Source: Roridomyces roridus (taxonomy: Eukaryota; Basidiomycota; Agaricomycetes; Agaricales; Mycenaceae). Taken from it: a stretch of DNA of 64,000 nt. Location of the stretch: positions 4,216,001-4,280,000 of the forward strand of contig JARKIF010000001.1 in assembly GCA_029378245.1 (NCBI GenBank), given 5' to 3'. The notes below the pieces were generated by a model. That model was not told the DNA's origin. It saw only the letters and a program-made list of their open reading frames with translations, and made no database searches. Both the position numbers and the translations under genes were made by a program. The stretch's first letter is position 1; the number at the start of each line of letters is the position of its first letter. Positions 21,862 through 31,418 of this stretch are shown piece by piece.

Positions 21862-22106
21862 ATATTTTCGTTCATCTACTCTTATATACGGGACTTTGGG
21901 TCTGTTGGCTACTCACGTACTCACCTTCTGTATCAAACTGGTGTACACATACCTTTGCCTGAAGCCTCGAATTCGTTTCCAGATGTCTGAATCGGACGCA
22001 AGTCATCACCCTGCTCAGGAAGTTGACGTTGACGAGGAAGCTGCCGTTACAGTAAATCGTGGAGCCCACACTCGGTCTCAGTACAACCAGAACAGCCTAG
22101 GCCTGC

Positions 22107-22330
22107 TGAGAGTACATACTGGTTTGAAAAACCAAAAATTGCTCCTAATATATGAATCGCAAATGCCGCAAAGGGAATCGAACCGCGTTGAGGATGTCAT
22201 CCGGCCAAGGGGGGGCTGGGTGCCGGTGCAGTCATTCATGTATTCAGCTCATCCTCCATCTTGCAGTCTGCACCTGTAAAAAGTCGACAGTCGAGGAACG
22301 GAGAAAAAGAGGCGCCCACCGTTTCCGTTG
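22107..22330 (-). repeat. SINE-like tRNA-derived repeat, copy 1
   Basis: Read on the minus strand it contains CGGTTCGATTCCC, the B-box promoter of tRNA genes, next to GCGGCA, an acceptor-like end. On the plus strand the order is GAGAGTACATACTGGTTTG, an A-rich stretch, GCCGCAAAGGGAATCGAACC, and further on a motif like GTCGACAG. The same order occurs at 26229-26440. It does not fold into a full tRNA, so it is a SINE or tRNA pseudogene. Confidence 0.5.
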
Positions 22331-22589
22331 CATAGGGTCACAATTGCAAATGAAAACACTCTTCGTCAAGCTTGCGCCAAGCACGAAAAACCGCAAGTTC
22401 ACTCCATGATGGCCGCAGTGGGAATGGAACAAGGGGTTGCCTGTCAGCTGAGATCAGAAATCAACCCTCTGCAGTATGTTCGTATTTGGATTATCGAACC
22501 ACATCGCGGTCGGAAACGCAAGCCTTTTAATACTCATCCCTCGTCGATCATTCACCGGCGACCGCCTCCAGGCCTTTCAGACGCTGTGG

Positions 22590-23236
22590 AGGCTCGTGCG
22601 CGGCTGCATCGTCACTCGTGGGGAGAAAAACAAGAGAAAAGAACGTCGATATTTTTGGTCCATCAGGTGATTGATCCGATGCTCGCTTGGGCGCCGACCA
22701 TCACCGACGATGCCGCACAGCCCGCCAACAGCCCGCTCTTGCCTGCAGCTAACTCCAAGTACTTCGCAGACTTGTCGCCGATAACACACACCGCCGATCC
22801 TCGGGCCAAGCCACTCCCTTCGACTCAGCCCGCACCCCGAGTCGTAGAGACCTCAGGGAAGCTCGTCAATTCTGGCGGCCAATGGTGACATTGGTGAGTC
22901 GGTGACACATTCACAGCTCACCACCGCTTGACTGATACCACAGCTTCGGGTCCGTCAACCTCGTATGCAGTCGCGGCTCCTCGAACCCTCTTCTGTCTCT
23001 CCGATTCCACTGTCCATTCCACATCTTGCACACGTCCCACGTCGCTTGTAGTCTCTCAGAGTCTCAGACGGGATACAATTTTGATAGGCAACTCGTGAAG
23101 ATCCAAGTGGCCAGCCATCGCGTTCCGTTTTTATACGTCCGCTCTATACTTAGTCTGGGAAAGGGACAGGTCAAAAGGCTGTGAACGGGCTGTGAACGGG
23201 AGCTCATCGTCTTCCCTCCTACCACGACTACCCGCT
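22590..23236 (+). repeat. Duplicated upstream flank of the kinase-like gene (copy 2)
   Basis: Counterpart of 6560-7080 in opposite orientation. It holds the blocks GCTGCATCGT, GATTGATCCGATGCT and the stretch coding LPAAN.KY in the same order. The promoter of the second kinase-like gene must lie in it. Confidence 0.6.
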
Positions 23237-25242
23237 ATGGTGAATGACCCTCGCTCCAGTCCTGGCCACGAAGAGGAATCCACGAAGGACCACACCGAAT
23301 CTGCTGGGTGAGTCAACCTCCCCCGGGCCATACCCACTACACATGACACAGATTCGCCGGCGCCTTTTTCCCGCAGTGCCCAAATGTGCGCGTTATGGGT
23401 GGGACTTTCACAAGTGAGGTCCACGTACAGCAAACAATCCAAAATCCTCGTGAACGTGCGTATGCAGCGCTTGCAATCTTTCAAACAGTGACAGCTCCTT
23501 CCCCAGACTTTCAATGGATCGGAAGAGGCGAAATTGACCTGAGGCGGGAGATCCGACTTCACAGGAGCCTGGTCATGGCCCCGCGATACCACGGCGGCAA
23601 CACCGTTCGGCGTATGTACACCGCGAAAATCCGAGAGCAGTCGGAAAAGTCGGTGATTCTGTATGAAGGAGAAAATGCGGAAGAGGTCCGTTATCGAGCT
23701 ATTCGTGCATTATTCTCTCAATCCGATGCGGCAGGAGTGTCAAAAATATATCGCAAAGCATGCGAACGTTTGGTGAATATTGAGACCTTGGAATGAGGCT
23801 CTAGTTGACCTTTCAGGCATCCGAATATCATGCAAATCTTCGGCGTGTCAGGCCTCCGGGGGAAACATATTGTCATTGCACAAGATTGTCTGTCTTCTTT
23901 GTTCATCCGACGTATCACAATATTCACTGGTAATCGTCTCGAGATAGCTCTCATACCTCATTGGGAATACTTTGCCCTTCATCGCCTCTCGGTTATCTTA
24001 CAAGTTTATCTGTATGCACTCTGGGTACGTGTCCAGAATACTTCGGCCCCGTATCTGAAACCCTCTCTCAAGATCTCAGACAGACATGTGAGTGTTATAG
24101 TTCTCCGAGTGACGCCATCCATCCAATTCTACGGATAGGACGTCTCAGAATACTTCCTCGACAATATTATTAATGAAGGTTCAAGCATGGTGAGTCAAGA
24201 GTGATCTTTCGGATTGTACTCACCCACTCAGAGCAATCCCCACTGGATTCGTCGTTCCACCGGTCGACTGACCGTAGACCTTGAAAGCAGCAGAATCTAC
24301 ACACCGCCCAGCTGGTATACCTATGAGCGCGTACACCTTGATTGGAATTGGCATGATTGCTTTGAGGAGTCCCAGGTTTTCGAAGTCCTGTCAATACCCC
24401 ACTTCCATCGCATTGCCATCAAAGAATTTTCCAACTACCGGTTTCTTCCACTGGAAAATCAGCAGAATGTGACGGATATTCGCCTCGGCGCGGTCTTATT
24501 CAGTCCTTTGGGCACAACTGGGATCCGTGAACTCGTCGAGGTTGCATTTTTGCCCGACCTCGCCATGATTGAGCACGAGCTATGGATTGCAGTTCACCCC
24601 CTGAGCGAGACTATGGAAGATGGCTGGAGGCGGTGAGTTATGCATTCTCTCGAAGGAGACGATTATATTCAAGCTATCAAGTTTCAACTTAGGGGCGCTA
24701 GCCGGAGATGGGATTCCCTTGTACTGGGAGCATCGTGATAAACTTGTGTTTGCTCGATGGATCTCCCAGGCCAACCATATATTCAAGCGACTCGGCATAT
24801 TTTCAAAATACGAGGACTATGGTGACGCGTCTAATCTGCTGGTTTTCACCAAGTTGACCACAGCAAATCAGCTTTCATCGAACACTTGGGGCTCAAAATT
24901 CGCATCGCAGGCCCGCATATTAAACAAGTCTCGCCGCGATATTTCTTCCTGTGTCCATTGGAGCACTTTTCAAGGGCCCCAGACTCTTTTGGGTTGCCCG
25001 AAACCCCTTGGTTCTGGTCCTTCGATCCCACCGGGAAGGATCGGTTCACCGAAGAAGAAGCCACAAATCACGGGTTTCCCGCAGTGATGGTGGACATGTA
25101 CGTCTGCTTGAATTCCTGGTATGCAGGCGTCTACGATGCACTCCGCAAGTTCCATAGTGCCAAAGGATTCGACCCCGACAGCCAGCAACTTGCAATTCAT
25201 CTAGGCTATCCGTTATACCAGCTCGCGAGCGAAGAAGAATAA
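23237..25242 (+). CDS. Kinase-like protein, copy 2, C-terminally truncated
   Basis: Exons by comparison with copy 1: 23237-23307, 23352-23685, 23735-23772, 23817-23887, 23948-24024, 24073-24087, 24139-24189, 24232-24632, 24682-24821 and 24872-25242. All introns are GT-AG and 42-60 bp; the total of 1569 bases gives 522 residues. Domain blocks match copy 1: RRMYTAKI, VILYEGENAEE, HPNIMQIFG, WIRRSTGRL, WISQANHIF, RYFFLCPLEHFS, PWFWSFDPTG and GVYDALRKFH. The 15-base exon (24073-24087) is conserved. The reading frame ends at TAA 25240-25242, where copy 1 has GAC and continues for about 95 more residues. As in copy 1, kinase HRD and DFG motifs are missing. Its biochemical role is unknown. Confidence 0.78.
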
Positions 25243-25555
25243 TCATTTGCCCACGGTGAGCCTGTACACCCGTAGAGCTCTGGATCGCCCATTGAATTTG
25301 AAGTTTCACCCAGTTGATGAACTGTGCGAACCACAAAGTCTCAATCAAGTCGGATGTGAACAGACTCCCGAGATTGCCTCATCCACGATTCCAGAAGATC
25401 CTGTGGCTCCCGGTGCCGGTGTGTTAGATTTTCCGCCCATGACATTCTTCGTTTCTCAATCGCCTGACGCAGAAGTGGAGTCGGACAATAAGACCTCCGG
25501 GCTGTTGAATTTTTTCCGCCACTGGGAGACTCCCCAGTTCGGAAGCTTGTGTTGA
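25243..25555 (+). pseudogene. Orphaned C-terminal exons of kinase-like copy 2
   Basis: Downstream of the TAA, sequence similar to the last exons of copy 1 persists: SFAH, an intron-like GTGAGCC with an acceptor at CACCCAG, then DELCEPQSLNQVGCE, and the shared end SDNKTSGLLNF..WETPQFGSLC with the same TGA at 25553-25555. Apart from the stop, the frame is intact, so the loss of the tail looks recent. Confidence 0.65.
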
Positions 25556-25889
25556 ACTTGGAAATCTTATTTACGTTGAAAACCTGCTGAAGCGGAGGAC
25601 ATGACTGTATGTATTTGGTTTTTTTTAAACAGTATTTGAGTTTCGATTACAACCTAACTGGCTGTTGTTCAAACTTCAAGCACACACGAGGAAGCCAAGA
25701 GCTCTCCTGACACTAGTTTGATTTTCATTCCTTCAAAGAGTCTGGTGTGAGAGTGCGGGATTAGGAACAAAAGGGAGTCGAACTAGGGAGCAGATGGGTG
25801 CAGCGCATTTGGGAGGGCGTACTCCATCACTTGTTTTGAAGTTGAGAGTCCACGGTCGGGAACTATTTTCTGTTCAGAGCCTGTTGACA

Positions 25890-26060
25890 GTACTGACTTG
25901 AGAACCAAAAAAAAAAAAGCCATTGTCCGTCGCTATTTTCACATGGCCGCACGAGGAGTCGAACCGAGGCGCGGGGTAATCCATCCATCTTCCAGTCTAA
26001 GTAGATCTGCTGAGAGTCTACATGTACAGTCCAGGAACCGAGGAAAAAGATCTAATAGTT
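25890..26060 (-). repeat. SINE-like tRNA-derived repeat, copy 2
   Basis: GACTTGAGAACC, a run of twelve A, GGCCGCACGAGGAGTCGAAC and later CTGAGAGTCTACATG parallel the other copies. The minus strand reads CGGTTCGACTCC, a B-box. Confidence 0.45.
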
Positions 26061-26228
26061 GCCACGTTTAGCACCACGGAGGTCGCCAACGCAAGTTATG
26101 CCAACTAGCTCTGGAAGTTGAACGACGATGACACGGCTCCCACTACAGTCACTAAGTAAGCTGTGGACACACTCGTGTACATATCCGGACAAACCATCTC
26201 ATCTTGTGATTTGCCATATATACTGGGC

Positions 26229-26450
26229 TGGTGTTGAGAGTACATACTGGCTTGGAACAAAAAATCGTGCATTCTTCTCCATTACTCATAGCCGCGAAAG
26301 GGAATCGAACCGCTTCGAGACTGGCATCGCGCTGAGAGAGCTGGGTGCAGCGGAGCACGTTACTCCACTTGGTGCTTCATTTCGAAGGCTAAATCTGCTA
26401 AGAGTCGACACCACATCGAGCCCTGGAACGCAAGTCTTTTAATAATCATC
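26229..26450 (-). repeat. SINE-like tRNA-derived repeat, copy 3
   Basis: TTGAGAGTACATACTGGCTTG, an A-rich stretch, AGCCGCGAAAGGGAATCGAA, AGAGTCGACA and a tail like AACGCAAGTCTTTTAATAAT. The tail motif recurs at about 22515-22545 next to copy 1. The minus strand carries the B-box GGTTCGATTCCC. Confidence 0.5.
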
Positions 26451-26722
26451 CCAACTGCCACCCACCTGCACGCGATGTTCGAATGGGGAGTGGAAAGCTC
26501 CCGGCAAGCCGTTGAGTACGCACCCGGCAATTGGCGGTGTTGAAGTCGAAGACTAGTACTCACCGTCGGTATCGTTGACTGGCAGCGGACGTAGAAGACA
26601 AAGCCTCCGAGAAACCATTCAAAAATCACTTATTGCAAAGCACAAGAAAAGCATATTTACATTCAGTACATGGTATCATCGTCAAGAGAAAGTGGGTATC
26701 TTATCACCGCCCACGCCCACGC

Positions 26723-27924
26723 TCAATCATCAAGCAGCTGCCCAGGAATATAAAACGTCAACACGCCACCCGCATCCGCCAGATCGCCAACGTAGACGTA
26801 CAGGATCATGCAGTGGTTCTGGCATATACCTATCCGAGCGATTGCAAGAGGTACGAAATGAGATTCAAGGGGGAGAGGGAGAGAGGGAGGGCACACACAA
26901 GCGATGGTAGTAGTAGAAACGACGTGGCTGTTCAGAAACTTGAAGAAACTCTTGGTCGACACGAGGACGGAGAATAGTTGGTCGGGATCGCGCGCGGCGT
27001 CCTCGTCTGCGTCGGGGTCTCGTTGGTTTTGTGAATCCGACGGGGCTGACAGACGATATAGCTGATGAGGTGGTGGCACAGCGTCGATACTCACCTTGAT
27101 TCGTATTCTTACAATTCCGCCACTCGGTATCGACGCTGACGCTGTCTGTGCGGATGGCGAGCTGCAGTCGGCCGTTGTTGTTCGCGCGGACGGCGAGAAA
27201 GTCCGACATGGGTCGGAGGCGTTCGACTATGGGGCGGATTTTTTGAAGTGGTGGGAGGATGATGTGGACCTTCATTCATTCTCACATCAGAGTCCGCAAT
27301 CGAAGGATAAAACAAAGGCGCACGCACGTCAGGCTCGGGACACATCGGTTCTTTGAGATTCGCGACATCCGCAGGCTTCAGGACCTCGATCTTGACATCG
27401 TGAGCTACGCGCATCTTGCGTCCTTGCCTCGACATGCCGATAATCTCAAAAGTGAGCACGGCATGGTCGTTCTTCTTTGCGAGCTTCATGATGATTTCCT
27501 CCGTCTCGTACGCGGATCCTTTTGGTGGCTGGGACGCGGACCGTAAGGCGGCGAGGAGGGCTTCCGAGGCCAGTGCCATTGTGATTACGTTGTCGGCGCA
27601 GGATTGGATGCGGTAGGACGTGAAGAGGGAGTCGACTTTGATTTGACTTGACGCGACGACGACGTGTTAAAGGACAGGGAGCAATGAGAGGGCGGAGAGA
27701 CGCACGACCAGACTTGGATTCCACCGTCGTTCGTCTCGCTGTTGCAGATAATGGACATGACTTCCTCGCTGAATTTGATGATACATTTCTTCTGCAGTTT
27801 TTCGATGGCCTGGATGATTCCTGGCGTTAAAGATGAGTCACAGAAGGAGAGAGGCATGTATAGATATAGATGAGAACTTACGGAAGAAAGTGTTCACATT
27901 TTCGATCGTGGCGCGGAATCGCAT
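26723..27924 (-). CDS. HUS1: HUS1, DNA-damage checkpoint clamp subunit
   Basis: Exons 27924-27882, 27820-27706, 27646-27328, 27269-27095, 27045-26899 and 26829-26723 with five GT-AG introns of 49-69 bp sum to 906 bases, 301 residues; human HUS1 has 280. The start MRFRATIENVNTFFR corresponds to the conserved MKFRAKI beginning. Other family blocks in order are the GGIQVWS strand, the ALRSA region, LTFEI..MSRQGR, VAHDVKIEV, EPMCPEPDVHIILPPL, the ERL..MSDFLAVRAN strand and a C-terminal FLNSHVV and VLTFYIPG. HUS1 forms the nuclear 9-1-1 ring with RAD9 and RAD1, which is loaded at damaged DNA and activates the ATR/Mec1-type kinase. An acidic insert (DPDADEDAARDPD) precedes the C-terminal part. It shares a 71-bp intergenic region with the Maf gene. 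Confidence 0.92.
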
Positions 27925-27995
27925 GGACGAGATGAGTGCAGGAAGCAAGCGTGATGGATTACATCAGCTATCAACGCGTCTCTTTCTCGGCCACT
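27925..27995. promoter_or_regulatory. Bidirectional promoter between HUS1 and Maf
   Basis: Only 71 b separate the two start codons, which point away from each other, so both promoters must overlap here or extend into the opposite gene. I see no clear TATA box. Confidence 0.6.
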
Positions 27996-29005
27996 ATGTC
28001 CTCCTCCTGCGTCCTCCCTCATGCCCTCAAAACACCAGCTATCAAGAAGCTCACTGGCAAAAGAATCATACTCGCATCCGCTAGCCCCCGCCGGAAGGAC
28101 ATCCTCAGCGTCCATGTACCGCCCCTCATCATCTCTGACGACGAGCAAGCTGAGGGACGTTCCAGGGTCTGGCGCCCGAAATCGTGCCGTCCACATTCGA
28201 AGAAGACCTCGACGTCAACTCTTTCCAGAATATCCATGAGTATCCGGTGGCCACCGCCTCTCACAAAGCAATCGAAGTGTACGAGCGGCTAGTGGTGCGT
28301 CACTCTTCAAAGTCCTGTCTAGACTCGTTTAACGTCGTTTTCAAGCAAGCTGACCCGGAGAACCCACCAGACCTTGTCATCGCCGCCGACACCGTCGTTC
28401 TCACGCACGCACAGCCGTCGACGGAGCAGACGTCCTTCTCCTTGCTCCCCGGTGTGACGCAAGAACTCCTCGAGAAGCCGAGCTCCAAGGACGACAATCG
28501 GCGGATGCTCTTGGATCTGAATGGTGGTGTCTGCGAGGTGGTTACAGGCCTTGTCGTTGGTGCGTCTCATGCCTCCCTGCCCACTTCACCCATCGACTGA
28601 CCGACCGTCGACCAGTGTATCCGATATTGACTTCCCCGGGTTATATGACACGGTGATTGTCCTGGGTGTCTCGACCGACTCGTTTTCTGACCGACTCGTT
28701 TTCTGACCGATCTCTAGCTCCATCGACGAGCGCTCTCTAGTTTACTTTGCCGACAACCCGAGGGAGGTTATTGACGCCTACGTCGAGAGCGGGGAAGGGC
28801 TGGATGTCGCTGGTGGCTTTGCTATTCAGGTACACATTCTCCCTCTCTCTCTTGCTAGCGACTAAGATCCCAACAGGCCCGTGGAGGCGCTCTAGTCCGC
28901 AAGGTGGATAGGGACTACAACAACGTTGTGGGCTTCCCCGCGGCATCCTTCTTCCGTCTTTTAGATTTGTTGGTAGAGGAGGATTCGGACTTTTTAGATG
29001 TTTGA
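27996..29005 (+). CDS. Maf-type nucleotide pyrophosphatase
   Basis: Exons 27996-28109, 28166-28294, 28346-28559, 28616-28652, 28718-28829 and 28877-29005 with five GT-AG introns of 47-65 bp total 735 bases, 244 residues. The N-terminal IILASASPRRKDIL is the Maf signature. LVIAADTVV holds the metal-binding acidic residue, VVTGLVV follows, and YVESGEGLDVAGGFAIQARGG is the second conserved block. Maf/ASMTL-like enzymes split nucleoside triphosphates, including modified ones, to monophosphate and pyrophosphate. The substrate (dTTP/UTP or m7GTP) cannot be told from the motifs alone. Intron 4 contains a perfect 16-bp tandem duplication (28675-28706 approximately). The third exon carries an extra loop (THAQPSTEQTSF). 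Confidence 0.9.
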
Positions 29006-29121
29006 CGGTCTGTAGTCTACAATAGAGGGAGCTCGGCATGATCAGGCTCGGTAAATAACAAGGACAAACTAAATCGCTCTTGCCTCCTACCACCACGCTC
29101 CTTCAAGACAGTCGTTACAGA

Positions 29122-30202
29122 ATGCCAACTATCAACAGCACAGAAGAAGCCTATTCAGCCGGCATCACCCTCGCCGGGCACGTCTATTCCAAAGCCGCCG
29201 TCCACCACTTCATCCGCAGCCTCGCAATCGTGCTCGCTTTCATCCTATTCTCATATCTGGCGCTCGTCACCTTCCCATCTCTCGCTGCGCGCAAGTACCC
29301 CTCACCACCAGCTCTAAGGGTACGTACGATATACTGAATTCTGCGGCGAGGTGTCTGATAACGAGTTACCCCTCTGCAGAATGACAGCCCCAGAATCGAC
29401 AGTGGTGCTTCAGAAGTTGATATCTCCAGGCCCGAGAGACCGTTCCGTCCTCGCCCACATCCGACTCCTATGGAGTACCCCACTCGGAGTCACCGCCTTT
29501 GAAATACTCGCCTCATCACCAACCGCAATCCGCTATGATGACCCAACACGCACACGACCTACCCCCGCCCGCCTACGCTGCGCTCGAGTACCTCCACTTC
29601 ATCGCAGACACGCTCGTTGGCGCCCACCCCTTCGCCGTTTCCTTCATCTCGCGGTCCATCCATGTCCCCCGGAGCGCAAGATCGTCTTCCCTTGGGTCCA
29701 CCCCGACGCTTCGTTTGGCTTGGTTAGATCTGGATTCTCGGGTTCTGGGCTTGCGGTAAGGAAGCCGATACGCGCTGCTGCGTTATGCAAGCCCAAGAGC
29801 GTGGCTGGAGGGAGGGAGAGGGAAAGGGGGAAGATTGAGACAGCGGATTCGACGGATTCGAGTACGACGACTTCCCATTCCACCTCCCAGCCAACGCCCG
29901 TAGCTCCACGAAACAAGAACCGCATGCGCGACAGCCGGCTTTTGTACAAGAACTTTGGCTCGTCCTCCAACAAGGTCAATATCAAGACGCGGAGGCGCAG
30001 CAAGAACCTCATGATCAAGACCGAGGTTTCTACGACGATGTCGAATGCGCATGCTGCAGTCAAGTCTGCGTCCGCCGGTCATGGGAAGAATGTGAAGCGC
30101 GCGCATAGGGTTGGTGTCATTTTCGAGGGTCGCGGGCGGGAGAGGGAGGGTGAGAAGGAGAATGTCGGGATCGAGCTGAGGGAGGTGAGGACCGGAGTTT
30201 GA
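29122..30202 (+). pseudogene. Single-pass membrane protein gene with an apparent frameshift
   Basis: Exon 1 from ATG 29122 encodes MPTINSTEEAYSAGITLAGH and a hydrophobic segment (LAIVLAFILFSYLALVTF). A donor GTACGT follows at 29321. An acceptor at about 29431 would enter the frame with PPPAYAALEYLHFIADTL and SRSIHVP. Near 29660 the protein-like frame switches to PERKIVFPWVHPDASFGL, and it then stays open to the stop at 30200-30202 with a very basic, serine-rich tail (KTRRRSKN). The switch sits at a run of five C, where one more C would rejoin the frames, so a one-base deletion or a sequencing error is likely. I do not recognise the family. Either the gene is broken or the base call is wrong. 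Confidence 0.5.
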
Positions 30203-30304
30203 ATTTGTGGTGGATTTGTATTGTATGGGTTGGGGTTTGCGGAATTTGCAATATAATGTGCGGATGCTGCTGGGTTGACTTTGGGTCGGCTGGGGTGCGA
30301 ACAG

Positions 30305-30420
30305 TCAAGAGAAAAAAATGTGAACGAGGACTCATGCCGTACACGGAATCGAACCGAGTTGGGGCTGTACTACTTACCGCGGGCGGGAGAGTGCGCGTGA
30401 GGCCTTGGGGGATCTGTCCT
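30305..30420 (-). repeat. SINE-like tRNA-derived repeat, copy 4
   Basis: AGTCAAGAGAAAAAAATG, then GCCGTACACGGAATCGAACC. The minus strand reads CGGTTCGATTCCG, a B-box. Limits are approximate. Confidence 0.4.
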
Positions 30421-30474
30421 CATGTGTATACCTCATCGGGAGTTTTGCTTGGATCATCGTTGGGTCTATCGAGA

Positions 30475-30640
30475 GCTTGGGAGAAAAAACTCCGCGCCTG
30501 TAACATTTTCTATCATTGCCAGAAGGGAATCGAACCCAAGGGGGAGGCATTGATGCCATCACCCCGAACCTGGTGGTCGGTCGGTCCCCCCGGCAGGTGC
30601 TTAAATTTTTTCCGTGGTGAGGGTTCGGGCGGGGTTCTGA
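30475..30640 (-). repeat. SINE-like tRNA-derived repeat, copy 5
   Basis: CTTGGGAGAAAAAACTC, then TTGCCAGAAGGGAATCGAAC, then GGTCGGTCGGTCCC. The minus strand carries GGTTCGATTCCC. A related CGGTCGGTCCCTCC followed by a T run and GATCGAACCG lies at 30945-31035, possibly a sixth, more diverged copy. Confidence 0.4.
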
Positions 30641-31333
30641 ATGTCTGGGGTGTCTTTCATCAACCAATTCAAGTTGTTTGCGGTGTTGCCGCGGTGGTCA
30701 GCTGCATGGAGGACTATCCACGACTTGTTTGACTCTTTTGGCCTTTGGATTTGACGATCGGCTTGCGATCGGCATCTTAAAATCAAAAGATCAACTGCAG
30801 TTGAACAAGATGTAGGTCTGGAAAATCCATGCCGGCACCTGGGTACTGCTAGGAGAATTTGTTGAAGCACTGACAGCTTCCATTGCCCGCATCGGCAATC
30901 ATTGATCCCATCAAGCCGAGCCAGCCCTGGGAGCTTCCTACCCTATTCGGTCGGTCCCTCCGCACCACCCTTAGAAACTTTTCCGGGCAGGGTATAAGTT
31001 TTTTTTTCCTGCCTCCCCCTTGATCGAACCGCTGGGAGGCTGTATGCACGTCGTCGTGGATGGAGTCAGAGTGCTGCACTGAAACGCAGGGTGCTTGGTA
31101 CATTTCATGTAGGGGGTTTGAATATTAGAATATTATCTGTGTTGGGCTTTCTTTATTCCGTGCTGTACCAAGAGGGTCAGAGTCGAGATTGAAAACGGAG
31201 ACATCGAGGAAAAGAGTCCGCGCGTAGCGGGCAAGGTTGACCGTGTGTTTTGATTATACGTTGTTTGAGTCGTTGGCTGGTTGCAAAGTCCAGCAGAGTA
31301 TGCGAGTCTACATACACTGATACAGGGGCACTC

Positions 31334-31398
31334 GGAGTGGGAAAGCAGAGTTTGATCGCTGACGTCATCATCAAAAGTCGTCTTTTTTCCTTCCCACC
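31334..31398. promoter_or_regulatory. Palindromic promoter block upstream of F-box gene A
   Basis: GGAGTGGGAAAGCAGAGTTT (31334 onward) is the inverted counterpart of ATCAAAAGTC...CCTTCCCACC (31370-31398). Between the arms is TGACGTCA (31360-31367), the binding site of CREB/ATF-type bZIP factors. The right arm matches blocks upstream of other members of the family. On the minus side of the left arm, a relic of the family's leader exon can be seen at about 31270-31330. Confidence 0.55.
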
Positions 31399-31418
31399 GT
31401 CAGAGCTGAGAACACACG

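Noticed and set aside
22158..22210. Possible tRNA gene on the minus strand (B-box GGTTCGATTCCC)
   Set aside because: The T stem does not pair, and no anticodon stem with a proper loop can be formed; the repeated occurrence indicates a SINE or tRNA pseudogene.
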